From: Nephrocerus scutellatus
Taxonomy: Eukaryota; Arthropoda; Insecta; Diptera; Pipunculidae
Reading direction: 5' to 3'
NCBI GenBank assembly: GCA_947095585.1
Contig: OX352766.1
Location: 18,962,939 to 19,026,938, forward strand
Length of the DNA stretch: 64,000 nucleotides
The notes under the pieces are model-generated. The model worked only from the letters and a program-made list of their open reading frames with translations. It made no database searches and was not told the origin of the DNA. Positions 30,166 to 42,063 of this stretch are shown here, in pieces (the first letter of the stretch is position 1; each line of letters begins with the position of its first letter). A program made the position numbers and the translations under genes.

Positions 30166-31128
30166 TAAAAAACAACCCATAAAAATACAATTTTTTATGT
30201 AAATTCTCTAATAGGAGATGGGTATGTATTAAAATTTGAAGAAAACCGCGCTAATTTTTAAAAAATTTACCTGGACACCACACGGGGTCAGAGCCCGATC
30301 ACTCCAACAAACTTACAAAAAGTTTTGTCCATCAGTAATACACATGTGTTTAAAATTTGAAGAAAATCGAGCTAATTTTTAAAAAATTTATATGGGCACC
30401 CCTCGCGCCTCAGGGCCTCACTCCAACAAACTTACAAAAAGTTTTGTCCATCAGTGATACACATGTGTTTAAAATTTGAAGAAAATCGAGCTAATTTTTA
30501 AAAAAATTTATATGGGCACCCCTCGCGCCTCAGGGCCTCACTCCAAAAACTTTACAAAAAATTTTGTCCATCGGAGATACACATGTAGATATATAAAATT
30601 TGAAGAAAATCGTAACGTATATAAAATTTAAAAAAAAATCGGGTTAAGTTTTTTAAAAAATTTGTTGGGGCCTGTCTCCAAAATTTTTGCAAAAAGTGTT
30701 GCCCATCGGAGATACACACGTATGTAAAATTTAAAAAAAATCGGGTTAATTTTTTTAAAAAAAAATTGGGGACCAATGACCCTGGGGCCCGGGTTCTCCA
30801 AAATTTTTACAAAAAGTGTTTTTCATCGAAGATACATACGTATATAAAATTTGAAGAAAATCGGGTTAATTTTTTTAAAAAAAAGTTATGGGGCCCCACG
30901 AACCCGGGCCCGGGGTCCCCAAATTTTTTACAAAAATTTTTGTCTATCGAAGATACACATGTGTATTAAATTTGAAGAAAATCGGGTTAATTTTTTTAAA
31001 AAAAGTTATGGGGCCCCACGAACCCGGGCCCGGGGTCTCCAAAATTTTTACAAAAAGTGTTGTATATCATAGATACACATGTGTATAAAATTTGAAGAAA
31101 ATCGAGTAAAATGTTGTAAAATATTTTT
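30165..31128 (+). repeat. Arm repeat copy inserted in the CR1/jockey-type remnant
   Basis: It begins AACAACCCATAAAAATAC with TAAATTCTCTAAT soon after, like the other arms, and then has about eight units of ~100-120 bp. Each unit carries AAAATTTGAAGAAAATCG, a purine-rich or GGGCCC stretch and ATACACATGTGT. The characteristic inner end (GTTAATATAGAG) is absent, so this copy is incomplete or a variant. Confidence 0.75.
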
Positions 31129-31129
31129 T

Positions 31130-31930
31130 ACTTGATAGCAGGCAGTTTGGATTTATAAAAAATACATCAACAGAAAAGGCACTTATTTCCTTTTTGACTC
31201 CTTTGCATATTTCTTTAAATGATAACCTTTCGATACTGTAAATCATAAATTGTTACTATCTTAACTGTCCCATATTGGGGTGAGAGGAGTAGCATTAAGG
31301 CTAATTAAATCGTACCTTTTGAATAGAATACAAACTGTACGTATTAACGACGTATTTAGTAGTGAACAAATGGTAAATGTTGGTGCACCACAGGGGTCGG
31401 TTCTAGGACTTCTACTTTTCCTAATTTATAGTAATTCTATTTTTAGTCTTGATTTGAGAGGTGAAATAGTTGCATTTGCAGACGATATGATTTTAATTTA
31501 TTCGAGCTCAAATATTGACGGTATATAATCATTGATTGATCATGATCTTGCGAGACTTAAAAAATAGTTTTACGTTCTCAACATGATTTTGAGCACCAAG
31601 TCGAAAGTTATGTATTTCAATGTGGGTTTTTCTGTTGCAGAATATACCCCACATTTATATCATTCTCTGTTATGTAATGACTCAGTATGCGAAAAATTTT
31701 GCATTTCAATTGATGTTGTAAATTCATTCAAGTACTTAGGCCTGATATTGGACTCTCAACTTGACTTTAAAAACCATGTATCTTGCCTTAAAAAAAAGCT
31801 GTGCTATGCATTATGGACTTTTTACTGTTTGCGTAGAATTTGCAGCCCAGAACTTTTGAGAGTTCTATATTTTACTATGGTGGATAACTATCGCTTGACG
31901 CCATATTATCTTAGTCGTATGAAAAGTTAA
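31130..31930 (+). pseudogene. CR1/jockey-type reverse transcriptase fragment
   Basis: The reading includes SRQFGFIKNTSTEKALISF, GVRGVALRLIKSYLLNRIQTV, VGAPQGSVLGLLLFLIYSN, FADDMILIYSSS and, after stops and frameshifts, SFKYLGLILDSQLDFKNHV. These are RT blocks 3-7 with an intact FADD. The finger region between endonuclease and RT is missing. A TGTATTGTAACC-type 3' region follows at about 31990. Confidence 0.75.
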
Positions 31931-31934
31931 ATAT

Positions 31935-32800
31935 CATTTGAAATGATATTTTCATCACTTCAAATTTAGAAGTGATAGCAAATAAAATGTATTGTAACCT
32001 AAGTAGACGTATTTATTTTTGTATTTATAACACATATTATGTAATTTTTTTTAGTAAAAAATTTACAAACATCAAATAATTAGAACGGTTGGTGGGTAGT
32101 TTTACAAAATTGAAGCATGTTTCAAGTGCCGAAATACATTTATCCAAAAATTTGAAAAATAAGGAGTTCATTTGACTGCGGTCATTGCTGAAGGGTTCTG
32201 ATTAGATATAAGCGTGTTTTGAGTGTTTGTTTTGCGGAGAAACCCAAAAAGAAAAAGTTTAATAATAATCTTGTGAATAGTCGGTACAAAATTTGAAATC
32301 CTTTTTATACAAAGTGGTTATTCTTTTTACTAAATCGAAATAGGAACATGTTTATTATATTATTAAGTCCCACAACCAGATAGAGACGATGATAAATTTC
32401 ATCTAACAAAGGGTATATTAGTCGGTGCTCCTTTCGTATTTCATGCAATCCAACAAGCAAGGGGTAACTTATCCTAGCAAATGGCTCTTTGAAATATTCC
32501 GCCACTTCGGCTTTTCCTTCTATGTCTTTGCAAGCTGCCACCGAAAACGAAATCAGCTTCATCAAATTTTGGGATCATATTCTTGTTTTGATAATTTTTT
32601 TAATTTGCGTATTCGCACACACATCCCAAGAACAATTCAAATTGGACGCGTTTTTCTGCTACTTCGTAAAATCAAATAATTTCCTCAGCTTGATCAATTT
32701 GAAGTCAACATTATAGAATCTGCCGATTATTAAACAAACAGATAAACTTTTTAATATAAGTTAAACAAATAAATAAGCTTTTTATTTTTTTAAAATTTAC
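31935..32800. other. AT-rich stretch, no supported gene
   Basis: A minus-strand ORF of 86 residues (32305-32565) has a gene-like composition (AACKDIEGKAEVAEYFKEPF) but matches no family I recognise. Nothing else stands out. Confidence 0.3.
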
Positions 32801-33121
<321 letters not shown>

Positions 33122-33492
33122 TCAACTTTTTATTAACACATTCACTGCCAGACAAGTTTTCATTATTGTCATGTGCGTCAAAAATAACACTCGTATGAAG
33201 AGTATACTCATGACGTCTTCTATCTAATAAAGAAGATATTGTTTCTCTTCATAAGCTAAATGACAAACATTCTCATATTGCACAGTTATAAGTTTTAAAT
33301 ACATATTCTTTATTATATATTAATTTTGACTTAGTGTACTACCCACATGGAACGACAAATCAAATTATACTAATACGATGCAATTTTGCAAAATTTGGAA
33401 AAAAAAAACAAAAACAAAAAAAAAATCCAAAATCACATGAACAGCATGCGCAATCATTAATCAAGACAATATACTGTCATCCAGCATGCTTA

Positions 33493-34876
33493 GTGTGACC
33501 ATCTGTCCCATTTAGTCGGGGCATGTCCCCGAATTTTTGGCGATGTCCCGCCGTCTCCAAATCGGACCAAAATGTCCCTAAATTTTGCGAATTTTTATTA
33601 TTCATAATTATAAAGAACAATTGGTTCAAATATATTGACAGCCATCGATTCGATTTTAAGAATGTATCCAGCATTGAAAGAGTATTGCAATAAAAGCAAA
33701 GATGCATCAAAATTTCTCAAGGATTTCTTCAACAATGACCTGTCAAAATTATGGCCTTTATTCCTCCGTGATCAAATAAGAAATGAATTAAGTTTTTTAT
33801 TATTTTTTCGAATCAAAACCATCGGTTTTCAATTAAGCAGTGTTGAAAGTGAAAGGTGACAATATTTCTACGATGGAAGTGTTCATTGCTGTGGTCGATT
33901 TGATCGACAGCCTTGAGACAAGAAAACGAAACCAATTTCTGTTCGTTGCTATCCAAAATGAAATTGAGAAACTAATTGAAAACAATATAGACATTACAAA
34001 GGTCGCCGTTTTAATGACTACCTCAGCATTCTTCAGTATAATACTCATACTTCAGTTTACTTTCAAAATAGAATCAAAATGATTTTCAACTTTTATTCAA
34101 ATTTAGATACGTGCATCGATTATCTGAAAAGATGGCATGAACAATTGGACGTGGTCAAGTCGTTTCATTGGGCTATTCTTCAAGACGAACCGCAATGGGA
34201 AAACATCGAGAATACTTTCAAAACTTTACGTGACAAGAGCGCCTTCACTGACAGGAGCGATTGCGACGTTGATCTTTTTGTTTTCAGTTCGGTGCGAAAT
34301 TTGTAACTGCGGAAAAAATTCAGGAATGGAAACGAGACAAAACACCATTTGATATGCGCTGGGTGTAGTGCTTCAAACATTTTGCGACAAACAACGTGCC
34401 GTACAAACTTTAAGGAAAAATGGTCCAATATATCTATTGCATACCCGGTACATCTGCTTCAGTCGAACGAGTCTTTTCGACCATCAACCGAATTTGGACG
34501 AAAGAAAAATTAGTACTTTTGAAAGCGTCATATTCGTAAAATGTAACATTGTAGTTGTATCGAATTTTTGGGTTGCCTCAAAAAACGCCAGAAATGGTGA
34601 AAAAGATTGCTGGTAGCGATAAGCATCACAAACCAAAGATAACGAATGAACAGTTAGACGAAGGAGAAGCAGGTCCAAAATTTTCATTCTTTTTGTTTGT
34701 AAATGAAGTAAGGTACAAAAAGAAGTAAAGAAGAAGTTTTACGTAAATTTTTGCGATTTTCTAATTTCAAAATTGTTCCCGAAGTTCTCAGTGCGAAATG
34801 TCCCCGAATTTGAGCCAATGTCCCCGAATTTGTCGCCGAATGTCCCCGAATGCCTTAAAAGTAAGATGGTCAAACT
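33493..34876 (+). pseudogene. hAT transposase remnant between short inverted ends
   Basis: The ends carry TGACCATCT (33496-33504) and its complement AGATGGTCA (34864-34872). Between them, broken frames read YPALKEYCNKSKDASKFLKDFF, VVDLIDSLETRKRNQFL and finally IPGTSASVERVFSTINRIW, the hAT dimerisation motif. Stops and frameshifts are many. Both subterminal regions carry the motif TGTCCCCGAATTT, once on the left and two to three times on the right. Confidence 0.7.
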
Positions 34877-34879
34877 AAA

Positions 34880-35084
34880 TTGCATGCTGCATGCAAAAAA
34901 AATACTATTGCTCATGCATGTTTGTATCGTGTATGACACTATTATTCATTACTTCATTATTCATGGCTAAAAGAAAAAATTTGAACTTCTCGCGAAGAGT
35001 CCAGAAGAATAGGATAGATGGAAATGCTTACGCAATGGTAATACCAGCTTTGAAGAGCACCTCTTTAGAACTAATGGGGCATTT
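34880..35084. other. Short unassigned stretch
   Basis: It lies directly before the inner end of the next arm copy. An ORF reads KRKNLNFSRRVQKNRIDGNAYAMV, basic and gene-like, but I do not recognise it. By position it might be a leftover of a core that once lay next to the arm. Confidence 0.25.
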
Positions 35085-35309
35085 TTTTTTTTAAATTCTC
35101 TATATTAACTTCGCGTGCCCATGTGTTTGTTTTTCGTGGAATCTTGCGAACATAATTTTTAACCCACTTCCCAAAGTCCGATTTCATTAAAACTTTGCAC
35201 GCACGCATATTTCCGATTTCTATTAAAAATTCGGGCTCCTCGGGCCGGGGGGGGGGGCTCCCATACAAATATTTTACAAAATTTACCCGTTTTTTTTTTT
35301 CAAATATTA

Positions 35310-36612
35310 ACGGGTGTTTTTTTAAGAGGTTGCCGATTTTTTTTTTGAATAAAACACATATAAAATTATGAAATGACCAAAATTTTTTTTTATTTGGTAG
35401 ATAATTTTTTGGCATTTAACATTTAAACACAATTTCTGGCATATGGCTACCACGACTATTTTTCACAAATGTCATTCTGGAGGTCCAATTTCCAGCACTT
35501 TTTCAAGCATTTGAGGGCGTATGTCAGCAATGACACGTTGAATATTGGTTTCCAAAGCGTCAATCGATTGAGGTTTATCCACATAAACCAATGACTTCAC
35601 GTATCCCCACAAAAAGTAATCGAGTGGCGTCAAATCGCACGAACGCGGAGGCCAATTCACCGGACCATTTCTCGAAATAATGTTGTCGTTGAAAGTTTCT
35701 TTCAATAAGTCGATTGTTTCACGTGCTGTATGGCAAGTGGCACCATCTTGTTGAAACCACATTTCATCCATATCCATATCTTCAAGATTTGACAACAAAA
35801 ACTCATTTAACATGGTTCTGTATCGATTTCCATTCACGGTAACGCGTCGTCCTTCCTCATTTTTAAAGAAATATGGACCGATGATCCCACCAGCCCATAG
35901 ACCGCACCAAACAGTACATTTATCAGGATGCATTGGTAATTCTTGAACGGCGTGTGGATTATCTTTGCTCCAAATGCGACAATTTTGTTTGTTGACGTAT
36001 CCATTTAACAAAAAATGCGCCTCATCACTGAAGAGAATTTTACGGTAAAAAAATGGATCTTCGTTCAATTGATTTAACGACCAATCACTGAATTCACGGC
36101 GCAAACGATGGTCGTGTGGCTTTAATTCTTGCACCAATTGAATTTTGTATGGCACCAAACCCAAATCTTTACGTAAAATTTTCCATAAAGTCGATGGACA
36201 AAGTCCAATTTGCTGAGCACGACGACGAATCGATAAATTGTCGTTTTCTTCGACACTGGCCTCAACGACAGCAATATTTTCTTCTGTACGAACTCTTCTC
36301 ATTCTTGTCGGTGGCTTGGCATCCAAAAGAGTGAATGTAGACCGAAATTTGGTAATTACGTTCTTTATGGTGGTCTCTGACGGACGATTATGTGCACCAT
36401 AAAATTCACGAAGTGCTCTATAAACATTTTTAATTGAACACTGATTTTGAAAATAAATTTCCACGATTTGAAAACGTTGTTCTGGAGTTAACCTATTCAT
36501 AATGATTTGCCAAACAATACTGAGTAGAAATGCCACTTTGAGCTGTCAAAACAACTGTCATAAAATAAAACGACATCTATCGGAAAAACAAACCTCCCAA
36601 AAAAACACCCTT
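35310..36612 (-). mobile_element. mariner element of the rosa (DD41D) family, 1303 bp
   Basis: The element is flanked by TA on both sides (35308-35309 and 36613-36614). Its inverted ends read A(C/A)GGGTGTTTTTTT with RGAGGTT following. It lies inside an arm repeat and its transposase runs on the minus strand. Confidence 0.88.
35472..36500 (-). CDS. mariner transposase, DD41D (rosa family)
   Basis: Starting at MNRLTPEQRF (36500) the protein has 342 residues. A paired helix-turn-helix region (about 1-120) with CSIKNVYRALREFYG and LSIRRRAQQIGL binds the inverted ends. The catalytic core has FSDEAHF (D159), WFQQDGATCHTA (D252) and CDLTPLDYFLWGY (D294). The gap of 41 residues between the second and third Asp defines DD41D. 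The protein ends IGPPE; a one-base loss in an A-run near 35485 cuts off roughly the last 20 residues, which remain readable in the next frame down to about 35416. An upstream in-frame Met at 36536 is less likely because family members begin near the MNRLT motif. It moves DNA by cut and paste. Confidence 0.88.
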   Translation of the reverse strand: MNRLTPEQRFQIVEIYFQNQCSIKNVYRALREFYGAHNRPSETTIKNVITKFRSTFTLLDAKPPTRMRRVRTEENIAVVEASVEENDNLSIRRRAQQIGLCPSTLWKILRKDLGLVPYKIQLVQELKPHDHRLRREFSDWSLNQLNEDPFFYRKILFSDEAHFLLNGYVNKQNCRIWSKDNPHAVQELPMHPDKCTVWCGLWAGGIIGPYFFKNEEGRRVTVNGNRYRTMLNEFLLSNLEDMDMDEMWFQQDGATCHTARETIDLLKETFNDNIISRNGPVNWPPRSCDLTPLDYFLWGYVKSLVYVDKPQSIDALETNIQRVIADIRPQMLEKVLEIGPPE

Positions 36613-37689
36613 TATATACATGTGTATCTCCGATGGGCAACAAATTTTGGAGTGAACTGGCTCTGAGGCCCGAGTGGTGCCCATATAAATGTTTTACAAT
36701 TTTTACCGATTTTCTTCACATTTTAAACACATGTGTATTTCCGGTGGACAAAACTTTTAGAAAAATTTTGGGAGTGAACGGACCCTGAGGCCCAGATGTG
36801 AACAGGCCCCATACAAATTTTTACAAAAAATTAGCCCGATTTCTTCAAATTTTAAACACATGTGTATTTCCGATGGACCACACTTTTTGTACAATTTTTG
36901 GAGTGACCGGGCCCTAAAAATTAACCCGATTTTCTTCAAATTTTCAACACATGTGTATCTCCGATGACAAAAGTTTTTGTAAAAAATTTAAAGAAAAGGG
37001 GCTCTAATATTAATTTTTTTCCGAATAAACCCGGTTCAAACTTTACACATATTTGTATATCCTTTTAATTTTATTAATTAATTTTTAAATTCTCTATATA
37101 ATTTTGCCTGCCCGTGGCTGGCTGGCTGGCACACCAAATATTGTTATAAATTTTTAACCCACTTCCTAAAGTTCAATTTTATTTAACTTTTGCACACATG
37201 TGTATCTCCGTTTGGCAACACTTCTTATAAAAATTTAGAAGTGCTCGGGCCCCGGGGTCGGGTGGCACCCATACAAATTTTATATAAAATAGTACCTGAT
37301 TTTCTTAAAATTGTTTACGCGAGTGTATCTCTGACGGACAACACTTTTTGTAAAAATTTTGGCTCGATCGGGCCTCGGTAACGGAGACCCCATTAAAATT
37401 TTTAAAAATTTACCCGATTTTCTTCAAATTTTATACACACATGTTTAATCCTATGGACAACGCTTTTTGTAAAAATCTTGAAGTGGCCCCAAGGTCGAGG
37501 GGCTTCCATATAAATTTTTAAAAATTAGCCCAATTTGCTTTAACTTTTATAGACATGTGTATCTCCGATGGAAACACTTTTTGTAAAATTTTTGGAGTGA
37601 TAAAGATAAGGGGGCACTTTTTGCACTTTGTGTATCAATTAGAGAATTTACACGAACATTTTTAATTTTTATGGGTTGTTTTTCTTTGC

Positions 37690-39170
37690 TAAAACTGTTC
37701 GCCTAAATCTGGTATTTATTCATTAAGATTTTATGCTCAGCGCATGTTAACTTTATAGTGCATAGACAAAATAAATTAACTAATTACGAATACTAAAAAA
37801 TGTCCTACACTATATTGACGTTGTGCATAGAATAGCAGCTGAGTACTTGTCAGCAAACAGTAAATAATCTTTTCCCTTAGGCTTAGCGCAACTGAGCGCA
37901 GCACATCACAGCCCAGCACAGCGTAGCCTAATGCTCTGTGTAGCACAATGTTAGACTGAAGACTGAACACCGCATAATGCACGCAGCAGAGGTAAAACAC
38001 AGACGCAAACCTCTATCACCTCTGCGACACATGTAAAGCAAACACAGTTTTTGGCTTAGCGCATATGACAGCACAGCATAGGACGGTTAAGCAGAGGAAA
38101 AGTCTGCGTAGTTGCAGGGCATCTTGAACAGCTGTTTTTCAAGTGAGTTGGTTATTTCTTATAAGTCGATCAAGTGAGTTCGTTGTATTTCTTCGCAAAA
38201 ATTAGCGAACCGACCTAACTCATAGATGCGTAGCAACTTCGCTTAATGTGCGGTGACTTGCAGAGGCAGAGTTTTCCTCTGCTATACGTGCTATGCTGTG
38301 CTGGGCTGTGCATATGATCTCAATATGCGCTAAGCCTTAAGGCGACAAAATAACCGTATTCCATTATGTCTTTCCAAATCTTATAAAGTAGTTGTGCTAC
38401 TTTTTTCCCATTTGATATAAATTAAAGACGAGTTATCAAATCGTGAGATTTACTGTTCTTGATATCTAAAGAATAGAATTTTTATGTTTGCATACTTGCG
38501 CCGCACAGTATTAGCTACACACAACTCATAAAGTCTAAAGTATCTGTAAGGAGACAGGAGTTATGTACGGACAACTGTACAAACAGAATACAGCAATGTA
38601 CGAAATTGGTCCGCCTTTACAAGTAATCGAAATAACAAAATAATAATGGTATATTTATGTGTCATAGGGAAATGAAATTATTACCATTTATATCGCAGTA
38701 AACGAAAATTCAATACGGTTCCGATTCGTAAAATAACACGATTCTACATAAAGTCCGGGATGATTTCGACTAAAAAACATGAATATAAAATTATAATAAA
38801 AGCAGTTGTTGTTTTTAATCTGCTTTGCACAGCACTCACCACAAAAATCACAAATTCATAGTCTCTTTGCTATTATTGCTATTTTGCAGTAAAACGAAAA
38901 AAATGGCTTTGTTGGCTTGTATGCTCGTACAACTTAAAATTGAACCTAAAAATTCTGGTTATCACAGAAACGAGAATATTATACTTACTTTATTATAAAT
39001 AGATAAATGAACTAAATCACGCCACGGTCGCACTGCTTTTTTACCGGCAACATGTGAGCGTCTGTCGACTGATTGACAACTGTAACAATTCTTTACACTA
39101 TGTTCGCACTTCACAAAAGCATATTTTGTTTTCTATAAGAATGTATCAGATCAAGAAAATATAATATAAG
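37690..39170. other. AT-rich region with a small palindromic element
   Basis: No gene supported. See the MITE-like element at 37878-38337; the rest is AT-rich non-coding sequence. Confidence 0.4.
37878..38337. repeat. MITE-like palindromic element with GGCTTAGCGCA ends
   Basis: GGCTTAGCGCA occurs at 37881 and 38052 in one direction, and its complement TGCGCTAAGCC at about 38322. The left end continues ACAGCCCAGCACAGCGTAG and the right end mirrors it as CTATGCTGTGCTGGGCTGT. The element has no ORF. The internal second copy of the end suggests two nested or recombined elements. Confidence 0.65.
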
Positions 39171-39175
39171 AAATA

Positions 39176-41046
39176 ATTACTTATCCGATAAATCCGATAT
39201 TTTTTTTTTCTCTGATAAATTTTGTCAAATCAAAAAATTACCTGTTGTAAAAAAGTTTTATTTCTCACCTAAATGTTCTATAATAGGCGACATGTCTCAT
39301 GTTTAAAAAAACTAACTTACAACTACAGCTTTTAGAAAATATTCTGTATTTTTTATTCAGAGTAAAAAGATCATATCTGAAAATTATCGGAGCGTAAAAA
39401 CAACGACTCAGAAAATTGATTTTTTTCTCGAACAATGGAAAAAACGCATATCTGAGTTTTGACAGTTAACTCATAGAGCAATAAACATATTTAGTATACT
39501 CGAATTTGGCACATCTCATCTACACATTTTTTTAATTAATACGAAAACTAAAAAGAAATTATGTACGTCATATATTTATTGCAGTTGGGATGACTTCCGA
39601 TCAGTCATCTATTTAAAATTGTTAAATTGCTGGGTTATGTTAGTCCTTCTTTACTTCTTTTAGAACGTTGGTATTTTCATATTTCTGTTCTGTTTTGTTT
39701 TTTCGATTTTTTTTGCCCGACTTAGTATATATATTCTCAGCTTCTCATCTACACATTTTTTTAATTAATACGAAAACTAAAAAGTCCATAAATTTGAGTT
39801 TCGTTGAACCCAAATAAACTCCACAAACCTAGAGCTGTTGAGTTGGGTTTGTCCGACATTTCATTTGTAAGAAACACAACGTATCTGTCAAATTAACACT
39901 ACTCTGTTTAAAGAAACTGTAATAGTTAGCGTGATATTTCTTAACTCGACGGAACCATAACTCGACTCTAACTTATTATGGAAACATAGTAATACGTTTA
40001 CTGAATAAAAGTCTAAAATGACGCATTTAATACTCATGTTGTCATACCAGTCTTACTCGTGATAATGGAACATTTCAAAACAAACAGGGAATTAAAGAGA
40101 GTAAGAACCTCAAAAGAAGGAAAACAAAAGAAAGACGAAAAAACACGCCCTTTGTTTTGATTCACTTGTACAAGAACTGCCGAACACATATCATTATGAA
40201 ACGACTCTTTGATTATTTATGTTGTTGAAGATATGACATTGCCTCAAATGTTTAATAAAAAAGTGGGGCGTAGAGTACAATAGTGAATTTCAAAATCCTT
40301 CACGTGAACATCAAACATAACTATAATGGATCCGATTATCTAATGATTGCAAAACGAGAAATATAATGACAGAAGTTAAAGATTTTATATTTTTTGTCGG
40401 TCTTAACCATGCTTACAAAAATGCAACGAACGAAATAAAAAGACCAATCTAATATTTATTTAAAATCTACCTAACGACTACTTTTAACATCTACTCTGTT
40501 GTAAACAATAAGTAATCCGAAAAAAATTATAAATATCTTTTGCTTTTGTGCATTTGTGCATTTGTGCAATTATTTTCAACTATCATAGTAAACGTAAACT
40601 ATACGAAAAATGCGATACGTTCCGGGTTTAAAAAATCCGTCTGAATTTCACACTACTTTCACAGCATTATAAATTTGGTTTGCTTGTAAAAATGTAATAG
40701 ATTAAAAAAATGAATTTTTCGGCTACAATTGTACAAGAGAGACGACACTTTGGCTGTGTTTTTTTTTGTCTGATTATTCTCCGAATGAACTCTTATCTGT
40801 GTTTTTTTTTTCATTTTCCGAGAAATCTTTTATCTGAAGCTCCGATAATTCTCGGATATGATCTTCTTACTCTAAAAAAATATACAGAACATTTTTTGAA
40901 AGCTGTAGATTTTTGATTTTTTAAACATGGGTCATGTCAACTACTCTGATACTAAAAAAAGAGCATATAATTTTTTTGATCCGACAGATCTGATCAGAAA
41001 AAAAAATTATCGGATTTATCGGATATCTCGGAACTAGGATTACTTA
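39176..41046. repeat. Foldback-type element, ~1.87 kb, with ~240-bp inverted ends
   Basis: The left end (TATCCGATAAATCCGATA, 39182 on, through GATCATATCTGAAAATTATCGGAGC at about 39395) is mirrored by the right end (GCTCCGATAATTCTCGGATATGATC at about 40839 through ATTATCGGATTTATCGGATA at 41025). ATTACTTA stands at both outer sides (39176-39183 and 41039-41046) and may be an 8-bp target duplication, as for hAT-type elements. There is no transposase inside; the short ORF at 40710 is not a gene. Confidence 0.7.
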
Positions 41047-41049
41047 TAC

Positions 41050-42063
41050 ATAAAAAAAAACAACCCATAAAAATTAAAACTTTTCATCTAAATTCTCTAA
41101 TCGCAGAAATTGATATGGGAGCCCCTCGATCCTGGGCCATTTTTTTATTGTAAGAAAGTAATCGAAAAAGACATTTGACATCAGATGTCAAATTTGAAAA
41201 TGCTCAGATCATTTTATTCTGAGCACTTAGAGCACGCTCATACTCTGAGCAAATAAGAAACACGAGCATTTTTCTTGAGAACTCTTTGACTGCTCTGAAC
41301 TAATTTATGAAAACGCCAAATGACAGAATATTGTGAAAACTTGGTGTTCTATCTGTTAGTTGATATCAACAACAAAAAACGACATCAATAAAAATACAAT
41401 TCAGTAAATAGGTAAGTTGAATAAAACATAATAAAGCATAAAACATTTATGTCTCGTTTCATTTGCTGGGTTCATTTGTGGGTGCGCTAAGATTTCTCTC
41501 TCTCTCTCCACCACCAAAACCAAGCAGCGCAGCCGACTGCGCAGCACACACCGCACACAGTCATTAAAGTAGGACGGTATCTGATGCCACTATATGATAT
41601 TTAAAAAAAATGTATATGCGCCTTGCGGCCGAACCCGGGGCCCGATCACTTCCAAACTTTAGAAAAAGTATTGTTTATTGGGCATACACATGTGTGTAAA
41701 ATTTGAAAAAAATCGGGTAATTTTTATTTAAAATTTGTATGGGAGCCCCACGAACCCGGGGCCCGATCACTACCAAATTTTCGAAAAAGTATTTTTTATT
41801 GGGTATACACATGTGTGTAAAATTTGAAGAAAATCGGGTAAATTTTTTAAAATTTTTGTTTGGGAGCCCCCCGACCCCGCAGCCCGCGGGGCCTCAAAAT
41901 TTAATAGAAAGTGTTGTCTCCGGAAATACACATGTGTGCAAAATTTCAATAAAATCGGGCCATGGGAAGTGGGTTAAAAATTGATCGCAAGAATCCACGA
42001 CAGACGACCGACGACCGACCGACGACCCACGGGCAAGTGAAGTTAATATAAAGAATTTAAAAA
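41050..42063 (+). repeat. Left arm of the composite element
   Basis: Nearly the same sequence as 261-1064 but longer, with three internal units (GAACCCGGGGCCCGATCACT) instead of two. It includes the TCTCTCTCTCCACCACC segment near 41500. Confidence 0.85.

Larger units (their letters stand above)
35085..37690 (-). repeat. Arm repeats in reverse orientation, at least two joined copies
   Basis: The inner-end motif AAATTCTCTATATTAACTTCGCG starts it and the outer-end motif TTAATTTTTATGGGTTGTT closes it at about 37680. A second inner end (AAATTCTCTATATAATTTTGCCTG) appears at 37094, so two or more copies are joined. The internal units show ACACATGTGTATCTCCGATGG and GGGCCC-type stretches every ~100-120 bp. 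A rosa mariner is inserted at 35310. Confidence 0.75.

Noticed and set aside
40710..40916. 68-residue ORF in the foldback element
   Set aside because: Low-complexity, not mirrored by known transposases; probably chance.
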